Below, in pieces: positions 36,997 to 45,434 of a DNA stretch of 64,000 nucleotides. Source of the DNA: OAS926 sp035503715 (GTDB lineage: Bacteria; Pseudomonadota; Alphaproteobacteria; Rhizobiales; Rhizobiaceae); the NCBI GenBank assembly GCA_035503715.1, contig DATJTE010000171.1, forward strand, positions 8,748 through 72,747. The letters are read 5' to 3'. Position 1 is the stretch's first letter; each line of letters opens with the position of its first letter. The position numbers and the translations under genes were made by a program. The notes below the pieces were generated by a model. It was not told the origin of the DNA and did no database searches. It worked only from the letters and a program-made list of their open reading frames with translations.

Positions 36997-37344
36997 ATGG
37001 AAGTCATTCTCTTCTACGTGATGATCATCGGCGGCTTCGCGCTGGCTGCGACGACCTATCTCGGGCTGCTGGCACTGCCGGTCGGGCTGGCACTGCGGTT
37101 GTTTGGCATCCCGGCGGCCATCGCCTACGCGGCGCTGCTCGTCGTCACATTCTACCGCGTTTATCAGCCGCCCTATGACGGGATGAGCATGGACTTCGTG
37201 CCGCAGGGAATGCGGCAGGTCATGAATGTGATGAAGCACTTTCAGGACCCGCCGATCGCGTCGCTGCTTGCCGCGGCGGCCTTGTCGCTCGCCGCGCTGC
37301 TGGTGCTGCTTTTGGCCTGGCTGGCCCGGCGCGTGGCCACCTAG
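36997..37344 (+). CDS. small membrane protein
   Basis: 115 residues with helices at about 3-25, 27-50 and 90-111, and a polar loop (YRVYQPPYDGMSMDFVPQGMRQVMNVMKHFQDPP) between. ATG at 36997 preceded by GGAAG; a GTG at 36964 would add 11 residues. The end overlaps the convergent prfC by 4 bases. Function not recognised. Confidence 0.6.
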   Translation: MEVILFYVMIIGGFALAATTYLGLLALPVGLALRLFGIPAAIAYAALLVVTFYRVYQPPYDGMSMDFVPQGMRQVMNVMKHFQDPPIASLLAAAALSLAALLVLLLAWLARRVAT

Positions 37345-38930
37345 GCCGCTTCGCGCACCTGATAATCTTTGATCGCGTCGAACTTGATCGCCTTCCAGCG
37401 CTCGGCCTCATAATTCAGACCAAATGCGTGTTGCGCGAGGAACACCGGATCGCCGTCGAGGTCGCGGGCGATGTCGCCGCGATGTGCTTCGATGAAGCGC
37501 TCGAGCTCGAGCTTTGAGTCGGATGAGATCCAGCGGCAGATGGTGAAGCGCGCCATCTCGAAATCGACCGGCAGCGTGTATTCGAAAGCCAACCGCTCCT
37601 TCAGCACGTCGAGCTGTAGCGCGCCGACGACGCCGACCATGGCGGGCGAGCCGTCCTCCGGCGAAAAGAGCTGCACGACGCCCTCCTCGGCCATTTGCTG
37701 CAAAGCTTCCTTCAGCTTCTTCGCTTTCATCGCGTCGCCGAGGCGGACGCGGCGCAGAATCTCCGGCGCGAAATTCGGCACGCCACGGAAGAGGATGTCC
37801 TCGCCTTCGGTCAGCGTGTCGCCGATGCGCAGCGTGCCATGGTTCGGGATGCCGACGACATCGCCGGCAAACGCCTCGTCGGCGGTGATGCGCGAGCGCG
37901 CGAAGAAGAACTGCGGCGCCGACAGAGACATCGGCTTACCGGTGCGCACCAGCTTCGCCTTCATGCCGCGCTCCAGCGTGCCGGAGCAGACGCGGACGAA
38001 GGCGATACGGTCGCGATGGTTCGGGTCCATGTTCGCCTGGATCTTGAAGACGAAGGCGCTCATGTCCTTCTCGGTGGCGTGGATGGTGCGCTTGTCGGCT
38101 TCCTGGTCGCGCGGCGCTGGCGCGTAGGCGCCAAGGCCTTCGATCAGATCACGCACGCCGAAATTGCGCAGTGCGGAGCCGAAATAGACCGGCGTCAGAT
38201 GGCCTTCGCGGAACGCGGTGAGGTCGAACGGCTTGCAGGCCTCGCGGGCGAGCTCGATCTCCTCGATCAACTGCGCGCGTTCGTTCTCCGGTAGCAAACC
38301 GGCGACATGTTCGGACGCCGGGCCATTGACCGGCGTGCGCTGCGGCTCGGCGTCGCCGCGGCGCGCCGCGTTCTGCGCAAGGTGGTAGGTGCCGGCAAAC
38401 GTCTTGCCCTGGCCGATGGGCCAGGTGATCGGCGCGGTGTCCAAAGCGAGCTTCTGCTCGATCTCGTCGAGAATCTCGAAGGTGTTGCGCGCCTCGCGGT
38501 CCATCTTGTTGACGAAGGTGACGATCGGGATGTCGCGCAGCCGGCAGACCTCGAAGAGCTTCAGCGTGCGCGGCTCGATGCCCTTCGCCGCGTCGATCAC
38601 CATGACGGCGGAATCGACGGCCGACAGCGTGCGATACGTGTCGTCGGCGAAATCCTCGTGGCCGGGCGTGTCGAGCAGGTTGAAGACGTTGTCGCCATAT
38701 TCGAACGTCATCACCGAGGTGACGACCGAAATGCCGCGCTCGCGTTCGATCTTCATCCAGTCGGAGCGCGTGTTCATGCGGTCCTTCTTGGCCTTGACTT
38801 CGCCGGCGAGCTGGATCGCGCCGCCGAACAGCAGCAGCTTCTCGGTGAGCGTCGTCTTGCCCGCGTCGGGGTGGGCGATAATCGCAAACGTGCGGCGGCG
38901 GGCGACCGCGCCCTTGATGTCTTCGGCCAT
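37341..38930 (-). CDS. prfC: peptide chain release factor 3
   Basis: 529 residues, full length. Translational GTPase that recycles RF1/RF2. G1 AHPDAGKTTLTEKLL, switch RGISVVTSVMTFEY, G3 DTPGHEDF, G4 NKMDRE. The RF3-specific C-terminal region (VGVVGALQLDVLKERLAFEYTLPVDFE) is present. Confidence 0.97.
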   Translation of the reverse strand: MAEDIKGAVARRRTFAIIAHPDAGKTTLTEKLLLFGGAIQLAGEVKAKKDRMNTRSDWMKIERERGISVVTSVMTFEYGDNVFNLLDTPGHEDFADDTYRTLSAVDSAVMVIDAAKGIEPRTLKLFEVCRLRDIPIVTFVNKMDREARNTFEILDEIEQKLALDTAPITWPIGQGKTFAGTYHLAQNAARRGDAEPQRTPVNGPASEHVAGLLPENERAQLIEEIELAREACKPFDLTAFREGHLTPVYFGSALRNFGVRDLIEGLGAYAPAPRDQEADKRTIHATEKDMSAFVFKIQANMDPNHRDRIAFVRVCSGTLERGMKAKLVRTGKPMSLSAPQFFFARSRITADEAFAGDVVGIPNHGTLRIGDTLTEGEDILFRGVPNFAPEILRRVRLGDAMKAKKLKEALQQMAEEGVVQLFSPEDGSPAMVGVVGALQLDVLKERLAFEYTLPVDFEMARFTICRWISSDSKLELERFIEAHRGDIARDLDGDPVFLAQHAFGLNYEAERWKAIKFDAIKDYQVREAA

Positions 38931-39152
38931 GTCAGGAATTCCGTTCGGGCCGGGCTTCTAGCAGCGTCTGCGCAGGGTGTCGAGAAAATGATCAGCTCTC
39001 GCGATACTCATAGAATTAAGTCGTCGCGAATTGCTGAACCACGCCATTCTTACTTGGAGCCTATAAAATCTGAATAAGTTATTATTTCTCCGGTTCGGCC
39101 AACGTCTAAGTTAGATTATATGTACGTATCATATTGGGGATTGGGGTCTAGA
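38931..39152. other. AT-rich intergenic region before the repeat protein
   Basis: 222 bases holding the prfC promoter side and the leader of the next gene. From about 38995 base composition drops sharply (ATAAAATCTGAATAAG...). A TAGATT at about 39112 could be a -10 box for the gene at 39153. No tRNA remnant or direct repeat marking an insertion end was found. Confidence 0.4.
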
Positions 39153-41330
39153 ATGCTGGTTACTTTTGACAAATTTAGCGGTGTCAGCGGCAGCCCAACT
39201 TTGGCAGAGAGGCGATTGATTGAAGCAACTGGACGCGGCATGCGCGCTGATTGTCGTGACCTAGCTGAGAAAGATCGTGTGGTCGCTCCCGCGCTCGTCG
39301 CTGCACTTGCGATGAAGGAATTCGCACATCAAGACTGGCCTAACTGGCGGCTGCATCGCCGAGGGATCGACCTCGCTGACGGTCTATTCCTTGAACCTCT
39401 TGATTTTTCTCGCGCGCAAGTCCCGTGCTCGGTTTCGTTCGCTCGGTGCACCTTCAGGCAAGAAGTCGCACTGGACGATGTGCGTGTCGAGGGGACGCTG
39501 GATATTACAGGGAGCACTTTCAACGCGCCCTATCGGATGGCTCGGGCGACCTTGACGGGCGGGTTCCACGCCGAAAAGGCAAAGTTTGAACGCGGGCTAT
39601 TTGCAGAAGAAGCAAGCTGTACAAACTGGTTCATGGATGGCGCTGAGGTAAAAGGATGTTTCGACATCAATTCAGCCACGATTACCGGGCAGTTTTCCGC
39701 TTCTGACGGCGCCACGTTTGACAATGCGGGTTCCATTGCCGTCGAAGCTCATAGTGTGAGAGCTGACAGTTGGTTTATGGACGGGGTCACCGTCCGCGGT
39801 ACCCTAAGTATCAGCTCTGCGACCATTGTCGGTCCATTCTCCGCGACACAAGGCGCAATATTCGAAAACCCTGGGCAGGCCGCTATCCAAGCTCACAGCA
39901 TCACAGTCGGCAGTTGGTTTATGGAGAAAGCCATCGTTCGCGGTTCTTTTGGAATTCAGGGAGCCGCAATCTCCGGCCAACTCGAAGCAGAGTCAGCCTC
40001 GTTCGAAAATCCTACGGGGGATGCTATTCTTTGTGTTTACTCGTCGATCGCCGATGGGATCATCCTTCGAGACGCCAAGGTGACCGGAGGCATAAATCTT
40101 TCCTCGACAGTGATCTCTAAGACTGTAGCTCTGGATCGTTGCGAGGTTTTCGCAACTCGTCATCGCGCTATTTCGTTGAGTGACGCTCATGTAATCGGAG
40201 AGACGCGGATCAACGACGCCAAGCTGTACGGGCACTTCCACGCCCATCGCGCTCGCTTTGATGGTCGGCTTTCCTTTCAAGGCGCGTCGATTACAGCGTC
40301 AAGCGTTGCTCGATCACGATGTCAGATTTCAGCGGAATTGGCGCGCGGCTATCATGAGATCGATGAGGCAAGGCAAGATCGATGCAAAGACAAGGCTATC
40401 TCGCTGGTTGAGGCCCGAGTTGACGGTAGATTGGTCCTGCCTGAGCAATGTCCCGACGGCATTGTCGATCTGTCACGCGCGCATTGTGATACGCTTGAGG
40501 ATAGAGCTGCGGGTTGGCCGCCTCCGCTTGCGAAAGGGAAGCGGGCTTGTGGCGCGCGAGTCTGTATAGCCGAACAGAGCGATGTCCAGCATTTCATCCT
40601 TGACGGCTTTGAGTACGACCATCTCGAATTCCCAACTGGGGAAGAGCACGATACCGGGAATGTGGCGGCCGCCCGTATACGATGGCTGACATCTCAGTCG
40701 GCGCAGCACTTGGTCAAACACTTCAACCCGCAGCCTTGGCGGCAGGCTGCCTCAGTGCTCCGAGCTATGGGGTATGAAGAAGCCGCTCAGGCGGTCGCGA
40801 TTGAGCGTCGGGTGCGCCAACGGATATCCGACGGAGTATCGCCATTTCAAAGAGCTGTCAGTTGGCTTTTGCACCAACTTGCCGACTATGGCTTCAATCC
40901 GTGGAAGACCGTCAGTCTAGCAGTTCTTTTTGTAATCCTCTGCGCGGGCGTTTACGGTTGGGGAACGGCATCGTGCAACCCAAATATGATCGAAAGTTGC
41001 GAGGGACAGGCGGCCTTTACTCAGGTCCGCTTTGGAGACATAGAGCCCGGGAAAGCGTATCCTGAGCTAAACGCACTTCTCTATTCCGCTGATGCGTTCC
41101 TGCCATTGTTAGACCTTGGAACGGAGCCGTATTGGCGACCTAACACAAGTGCTTGGGTGAAGTTACCTTATCCTGTGCTCACGTCATTTGATCGGATTCT
41201 TATAAGCGAAAACTTCCCGATTGGATGGATATTATACATCTTGTCGATCATCGAAACGATAGTTGGGGCACTGATAGTCGCGGTAGCGGTTACGGGCTTC
41301 ACCGGGCTTCTAACAAGAGACGAGCGGTAG
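39153..41330 (+). CDS. large tandem-repeat beta-solenoid-like protein with C-terminal membrane domain
   Basis: 725 residues from the ATG at 39153, preceded by TTGGGG; an ATG at 39120 lacks a ribosome-binding site. N-terminus: helical AERRLIEATGRGMRADCRDL. From about residue 60 to 400 it has pentapeptide-like beta strands, including three tandem copies of an exact 48-residue repeat starting WFM[DE]..., with Trp at 159, 207 and 255. Two transmembrane helices (about 587-607 and 692-717) flank an external loop with LYSADAFLPLLDLGTEPYW. This layout recalls bacterial proteins labelled membrane-associated oxidoreductase with pentapeptide-like repeats; no redox motif is visible. Lower GC than its surroundings, suggesting acquisition. 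Function unknown. Confidence 0.75.
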   Translation: MLVTFDKFSGVSGSPTLAERRLIEATGRGMRADCRDLAEKDRVVAPALVAALAMKEFAHQDWPNWRLHRRGIDLADGLFLEPLDFSRAQVPCSVSFARCTFRQEVALDDVRVEGTLDITGSTFNAPYRMARATLTGGFHAEKAKFERGLFAEEASCTNWFMDGAEVKGCFDINSATITGQFSASDGATFDNAGSIAVEAHSVRADSWFMDGVTVRGTLSISSATIVGPFSATQGAIFENPGQAAIQAHSITVGSWFMEKAIVRGSFGIQGAAISGQLEAESASFENPTGDAILCVYSSIADGIILRDAKVTGGINLSSTVISKTVALDRCEVFATRHRAISLSDAHVIGETRINDAKLYGHFHAHRARFDGRLSFQGASITASSVARSRCQISAELARGYHEIDEARQDRCKDKAISLVEARVDGRLVLPEQCPDGIVDLSRAHCDTLEDRAAGWPPPLAKGKRACGARVCIAEQSDVQHFILDGFEYDHLEFPTGEEHDTGNVAAARIRWLTSQSAQHLVKHFNPQPWRQAASVLRAMGYEEAAQAVAIERRVRQRISDGVSPFQRAVSWLLHQLADYGFNPWKTVSLAVLFVILCAGVYGWGTASCNPNMIESCEGQAAFTQVRFGDIEPGKAYPELNALLYSADAFLPLLDLGTEPYWRPNTSAWVKLPYPVLTSFDRILISENFPIGWILYILSIIETIVGALIVAVAVTGFTGLLTRDER

Positions 41331-41399
41331 CGGCTCGGCAATCGCGATCCGCATTCTCGCACTGTATGGGCTGGAGCGGTTCGGTGAGGCCGGGAGCGC

Positions 41400-42200
41400 C
41401 TAGCTCACCAGCGCTATTTGCGGCAGCGCATGATCCGGCACGAACGGGCGCACGGTCATGCCTGCAGGATGGAGCGTGACAAAGCTGCCGGGCGGGATGG
41501 CCTGCCACTCCCCGCCCTCACGGTCGAACGGCTCGGAAACGAGACAGCGGCCGCCGGCCATCGCGGTAGTGTAGAGCGTCGGTGCATGCTCGTCGGTGGA
41601 ATAGCGCACGGCATGCAGGGCCTCGCCATCCGAGAAGGCGGCAGTGAGCTTGAAGGATGGCGCGATTCCAGCGCCGCGCTGCACGTCCAGCACCTCGGCG
41701 GTCGCCCGCGCCAGCGCGCCGTGCGGGTCGCGCTCAAGGCCCTCGTCGAGCATCATGATGAAGAACAGCTCGGAATCGGTCGTGCCTTCGAGCTGGTCGT
41801 ACGAACTGTCGGAAATGCAGGCTTCAAGCCGGCGGCGGATTTTCTCGAACCCGCCGATCTGGCCATTGTGCATAAAACTCCAGCGACCGGCGACGAAGGG
41901 ATGGCAGTTCATACGGCTGGTGGCGCCGCCGGTCGAGGCGCGCACATGCGCCAGGAACAGGCCCGAACGGATCTGCCGGCAGAGGCTTTTCAGATTGGGA
42001 TCCGACCAGGCGGGCAGGATGTCGCGGTAGAGGCCGGGCTCGGCGCGGCCGCCATACCAGGCGAGGCCAAACCCGTCGGCATTGGTCGCGGTCTTCGCTT
42101 CCTGAGCGCGGTGGCTCTGGGCGATCAGCGAATGGCACGGCGCGGTGACAATGTCTTCAAGGAAGACCTCTTCACCGATATACGCCGCCCAACGGCACAT
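41400..42200 (-). CDS. class II glutamine amidotransferase (YafJ-like)
   Basis: 266 residues. The mature N-terminal nucleophile Cys2 is in MCRWAAYIG. HVRASTGG, CHPFVAGRWSFMHNGQI and TTDSELFF are the glutaminase and N-terminal-nucleophile fold signatures. Single-domain; no synthase domain is attached, so the acceptor is unknown. Six bases downstream of the DUF6356 gene. Confidence 0.92.
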   Translation of the reverse strand: MCRWAAYIGEEVFLEDIVTAPCHSLIAQSHRAQEAKTATNADGFGLAWYGGRAEPGLYRDILPAWSDPNLKSLCRQIRSGLFLAHVRASTGGATSRMNCHPFVAGRWSFMHNGQIGGFEKIRRRLEACISDSSYDQLEGTTDSELFFIMMLDEGLERDPHGALARATAEVLDVQRGAGIAPSFKLTAAFSDGEALHAVRYSTDEHAPTLYTTAMAGGRCLVSEPFDREGGEWQAIPPGSFVTLHPAGMTVRPFVPDHALPQIALVS

Positions 42201-42206
42201 GGCCGA

Positions 42207-42422
42207 TTACCGCCCTCGATTATGCGTCCGCTCATAAAGCTCACGGACGATCCGCGAGGCCGTAGTTTCGAACAGAAACGGCAAGAAAGCGTGAACGATG
42301 GCCGCACCTGCGGCCAGCAGCAGCCGGCTGGCGAACCAGGCGGCAAAAGCCATGTGGCCGAAATAGGTCTCGTCGACCGAGGCCGGATGGTCGGTGAAGA
42401 GCTTGGCGATACGCGACTGCAA
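42207..42422 (-). CDS. DUF6356 family small membrane protein
   Basis: 71 residues from a TTG at 42422 with GGAGG eight bases upstream. SRIAKLFTDHPASVDETYFGHMAFAAWFASRLLLAAGAAIVHAFLPFLFETTASRIVRELYERTHNRGR matches a short family known from alphaproteobacteria, with one hydrophobic hairpin. Cotranscribed with the amidotransferase and divergent from lrp. Confidence 0.78.
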   Translation of the reverse strand: MQSRIAKLFTDHPASVDETYFGHMAFAAWFASRLLLAAGAAIVHAFLPFLFETTASRIVRELYERTHNRGR

Positions 42423-42506
42423 GGGATGTCCTCCGATTCGGTGCGGGCATAGTCGCCCGCATTTCGAGCAAAGCGATCCCATTTCGTCCTTGAAAATTGG
42501 AGATAC

Positions 42507-42524
42507 TTGGGACAATCATCCCAA
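42507..42524. promoter_or_regulatory. inverted repeat before the Lrp-family gene
   Basis: TTGGGA-CAATCA-TCCCAA, a 6-6-6 inverted repeat ending 1 base before the proposed GTG start. Its size fits an Lrp/AsnC dimer site and implies autoregulation or control of the divergent pair. Confidence 0.55.
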
Positions 42525-42525
42525 T

Positions 42526-43017
42526 GTGGCGCATGATATCGATACGATTGATCGAAGAATCCTCGCCGAGCTGCAGCGCGACGGCTCGCTTTCCGTTGAC
42601 CATCTGTCGGAAAAGGTCGGTCTGTCGCGTAATGCCTGCTGGCGGCGGGTGAAGCAGTTGGAGGACGCCGGTATTATCACCGGCCGTGTCGCGCTGGTCG
42701 ACGCGGACCGGCTGGGGCTCGGCCTGTCGGTATTCATCCTGATCCGCACCTCCAACCACGACCCGGACTGGCTGGTGAAGTTCCGCGCGGCGGCGACCTC
42801 GTTTCCCGAGATCACGGGCGTTTATCGCATGTCCGGCGACCTCGATTACGTGCTGCGCGCCCGCGTCGCCGACGTGAAGGCCTATGACCGGCTCTACCAA
42901 CGGCTGATCGCCAAAGTGCCGCTGACCGACGTCTCGGCCTCCTTTGTCATGGAGGAGATCAAGGAGACGACTGTGGTGCCGGTCGAGTGCGGTAGCTTGA
43001 TTTCGTGGACTATCTGA
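42526..43017 (+). CDS. Lrp/AsnC-family transcriptional regulator
   Basis: 163 residues from GTG at 42526. HTH: IDTIDRRILAELQRDGSLSVDHLSEKVGLSRNACWRRVKQLEDAGIITGR. RAM/AsnC_trans_reg domain: FPEITGVYRMSGDLDYVLRARVADVKAYDRLYQRLIAKVPLTDVSASFVMEEIKETT. The frame stays open upstream, but that part is not Lrp-like. An amino-acid effector is expected; which one is unknown. Confidence 0.92.
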   Translation: MAHDIDTIDRRILAELQRDGSLSVDHLSEKVGLSRNACWRRVKQLEDAGIITGRVALVDADRLGLGLSVFILIRTSNHDPDWLVKFRAAATSFPEITGVYRMSGDLDYVLRARVADVKAYDRLYQRLIAKVPLTDVSASFVMEEIKETTVVPVECGSLISWTI

Positions 43018-43031
43018 ACGATTCTTGACGC

Positions 43032-43256
43032 ATGAAGATCATGGACCGCATTATGATCGAGGCTGGCCGCCGCTCGGGAAAGCCGTGTATCCGCGATACG
43101 CGGATCACGGTCTATGACGTGCTGGACTATCTCGCCTCAGGCATGACCGAGAGCGAGATTCTGCGCGATTTTCCGGAGCTGGAGACGGACGATATCCGGG
43201 CGAGCCTAGCTTTCGCGGCGTCCCGAGAGCGCCGCCTGTTCGGCGCGCATGCGTAG
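43032..43256 (+). CDS. DUF433 (VapB45-like antitoxin) protein
   Basis: 74 residues. MDRIMIEAGRRSGKPCIRDTRITVYDVLDYLASGMTESEILRDFPELETDDIRASLAFAASRER is the typical DUF433 winged-helix domain, which usually pairs with a DUF5615 PIN-like toxin starting within a few bases downstream. Here the next frame encodes an exported protein instead, so the antitoxin appears orphaned. Confidence 0.87.
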   Translation: MKIMDRIMIEAGRRSGKPCIRDTRITVYDVLDYLASGMTESEILRDFPELETDDIRASLAFAASRERRLFGAHA

Positions 43257-43722
43257 TTTCGGCATGTTCCGCCATTCAATTGTCATCCTAATTTTGCTTA
43301 CGTCGGCTCCTGCTCTAGCTGACACGTACTCAATCGACGGCGAGTTTGATGGTTGCGAGTTTGGAAGGCTTTACCCGCTGCTTGGTGGCGGAATCTTGGA
43401 GTGCCAGGACTTCGAGTTTTTCTATACTTATTCTCCTCGCGTCGTCGCCGATGGACGGCGCGTGATCTTGATTGACGACAAGGAAGTTGACGCTTACCTG
43501 CATGACGGCTCAGTGATTGAGACGCGCATCTCCGACACTTTTGAAGGCTGCGATTTCGACAAGAGATATGCGCTCGACAATGGCTTGATTTTTGTCTGCG
43601 CAACGTACTCGTATTCATATTCGTATCGGCCGCAGGTGAGGATTTTTCTCGTGGAAGGTATGCGCCCTCGGGTGTTTATCCGCGACAAGGAGTACCGCGG
43701 CTCCGTGTACAGAGGAGGATAG
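43249..43722 (+). CDS. exported protein with internal duplication
   Basis: 157 residues. Signal peptide FRHSIVILILLTSAPALA; a second Met (43264) is an alternative start. Two similar halves: DGEFDGCEFGRLYPLLGGGILEC...YTYSPRVV and SDTFEGCDFDKRYALDNGLIFVC...YSYRPQV, each with a Cys pair and an aromatic-rich strand. No family recognised. Base composition is lower in GC than its neighbours. It overlaps the DUF433 gene by 8 bases. Confidence 0.72.
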   Translation: MRSFGMFRHSIVILILLTSAPALADTYSIDGEFDGCEFGRLYPLLGGGILECQDFEFFYTYSPRVVADGRRVILIDDKEVDAYLHDGSVIETRISDTFEGCDFDKRYALDNGLIFVCATYSYSYSYRPQVRIFLVEGMRPRVFIRDKEYRGSVYRGG

Positions 43723-43723
43723 C

Positions 43724-43918
43724 GTGCTTCGCTTCACAGCAGGCTTGATCGTAGGTGCTGCGCTCATGGGAACCGCATTTGCGCAGATGGCCGTCACGGT
43801 TCCGACAAATGGAAAGCTTGTCGGCTACATTGTTCAGAAGGACGGTAACGACGTGTGTCGTGATCCCGACGTTTTCAACGAGTTCCGCGGGCCAGACAGC
43901 TACATCATCTGCCCTTAG
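43724..43918 (+). CDS. very small exported protein
   Basis: 64 residues from a GTG with a perfect AGGAGG six bases upstream, inside the end of the preceding gene. Signal peptide MLRFTAGLIVGAALMGTAFAQ, then about 43 mature residues with two Cys (DVCRDPDVF, YIICP), which could pair. Translationally linked to the duplicated exported protein; unknown role. Confidence 0.68.
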   Translation: MLRFTAGLIVGAALMGTAFAQMAVTVPTNGKLVGYIVQKDGNDVCRDPDVFNEFRGPDSYIICP

Positions 43919-44010
43919 TCCCTTTCGGCGCAACTGCGGCGTCGAAACCGGTTGATAACCCGGCGCGTTTGATTGACGTGGCGAGATGCGCAACCGATAC
44001 GGATGCCTTC

Positions 44011-44481
44011 ATGAAAATCGTCCCGACTGAGCCGCGAATCGGTGTCGTTCGCCTGCCGCACGCCGAAGGCCTGGCGCTGCCGTCCTATGAGACGGCGGGC
44101 GCTGCGGGCATGGATTTGCGTGCCGCGGTGCCGGATGATCGGCCACTGCTCATTCTTCCGGGAAAGCGCGCGCTGGTGCCGACCGGGCTGATCCTCGAAA
44201 TTTCCGACGGCATGGAAGGTCAGGTGAGGCCGCGTTCCGGGCTTGCCTTCAAGCACGGCATCACCTGCCTGAACACGCCGGGCACGATCGACAGCGACTA
44301 TCGCGGCGAGCTGAAGGTGCTGCTTGTCAATCTCGGTGATGAGGATTTTGCCGTGACGCGCGGCATGCGCATCGCGCAGCTCGTGTTCGCGACGGTCACG
44401 CGCGCCTCGGTCGAGGAACGCAGCCTCGCGGGCGGAACGGCGCGCGGCGCGGGCGGGTTCGGCTCGACCGGCACGGGCTGA
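44011..44481 (+). CDS. dut: dUTP diphosphatase
   Basis: 156 residues, trimeric dUTPase. Motifs: AGAAGMDLRAA, GQVRPRSGLAFKHGI, NTPGTIDSDYRGE, RGMRIAQLVFATV and the C-terminal glycine-rich GAGGFGSTGTG that closes over the substrate. An ATG at 44011 is chosen; an earlier TTG (43969) is unlikely. One-base overlap with the next gene (TGATG). Confidence 0.96.
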   Translation: MKIVPTEPRIGVVRLPHAEGLALPSYETAGAAGMDLRAAVPDDRPLLILPGKRALVPTGLILEISDGMEGQVRPRSGLAFKHGITCLNTPGTIDSDYRGELKVLLVNLGDEDFAVTRGMRIAQLVFATVTRASVEERSLAGGTARGAGGFGSTGTG

Positions 44482-45338
44482 TGCGGCGGGTCCTGCTTGC
44501 CGTCATTGCCGTTTTGATGCTGACGGCCTCTCAGGCCATTGCCGCCTATGAATATGCCGAGCTCGATCAGAGCGTGCCCGGCCATGCCAGACTAACCTAT
44601 CTCGATCTGGCAAGGCTCGTTTTCGCGGACCTCCACCAGGACGATGGCCGCTATGCCGGCACTCCGCCGGAACCGGTACGCCACCTCGTGCCGGGTTACG
44701 AAGCCGCTGTCGGGGCGGGCACCGTTCGCTTCACCAATCTCGCCGTGACGCCAGCGCGGGCAGGCGGTAAGGAGCGCCTCGTCGTGCTGATCGATGTCGG
44801 TACCTGGAGCGATCTCGACGAGAGTCTGGCACTGCTCTGTCTCTTCGGCTTCGACGACGGCGCGGCTAAACTGCTCGATGTCGTGAATGTCGGGCTCGAT
44901 CAGTCGACCTTCTTCCGCGACCCGGGCACGATTTCGCTTGGAGCGTCCGAGAGCGCCGTCGCGACGTCGAGCCAGCATTTCAACTCGAACCAATCCTATG
45001 ACGCGCTGGCGCTTGCCCTCATCCGCAACGACAGGTTCGAGCACATCGACGATTTCTGGCTGATCAGCGATCGCGCCTGCGGCTGGGCGCGCTATGAAGT
45101 GCCGACATTCTCGGGGCAAGCGGTCGGAAATGGTTTCGGCGATTTTACTGTGACCATCACCGATACGCTCGAAGTCTCGAAGGACGCCGCGGCGGAGTGC
45201 GGTGACGAGAAAGCGCCCGCAGCAGCCTATTCCACTGAATACAGGGCGACGTACACATGGGATCCCGCCCAGTTGAAATATACGCCGGATTCCGATGCGA
45301 TCGAGAAGCTCGAAAAACGGAACGAGGATCGCCTCTGA
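44481..45338 (+). CDS. exported protein of unknown function
   Basis: 285 residues. Signal peptide MRRVLLAVIAVLMLTASQAIA. The mature part is acidic, with Asp-rich motifs (VGTWSDLDESLALLCLFGFDDGAAKLLDVVNVGLDQSTFF; FEHIDDFWLISDRACGW) and few Cys. No family recognised. The start overlaps the dut stop by one base, so it is translated from the dut message. Confidence 0.75.
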   Translation: MRRVLLAVIAVLMLTASQAIAAYEYAELDQSVPGHARLTYLDLARLVFADLHQDDGRYAGTPPEPVRHLVPGYEAAVGAGTVRFTNLAVTPARAGGKERLVVLIDVGTWSDLDESLALLCLFGFDDGAAKLLDVVNVGLDQSTFFRDPGTISLGASESAVATSSQHFNSNQSYDALALALIRNDRFEHIDDFWLISDRACGWARYEVPTFSGQAVGNGFGDFTVTITDTLEVSKDAAAECGDEKAPAAAYSTEYRATYTWDPAQLKYTPDSDAIEKLEKRNEDRL

Positions 45339-45434
45339 CCCGGTGAGCGCACACTCGCCGTGGTCCAATCTCTCCTGACTGTGATTGGCAGGAGCGCTGG
45401 TCTAGAGTGTGCTCACGCAACCAAAAATCCGGGT

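Noticed and set aside
43249..43722. DUF5615 toxin partner for the DUF433 gene
   Set aside because: The protein has a signal peptide and duplicated Cys motifs, with no PIN-like acidic residues.
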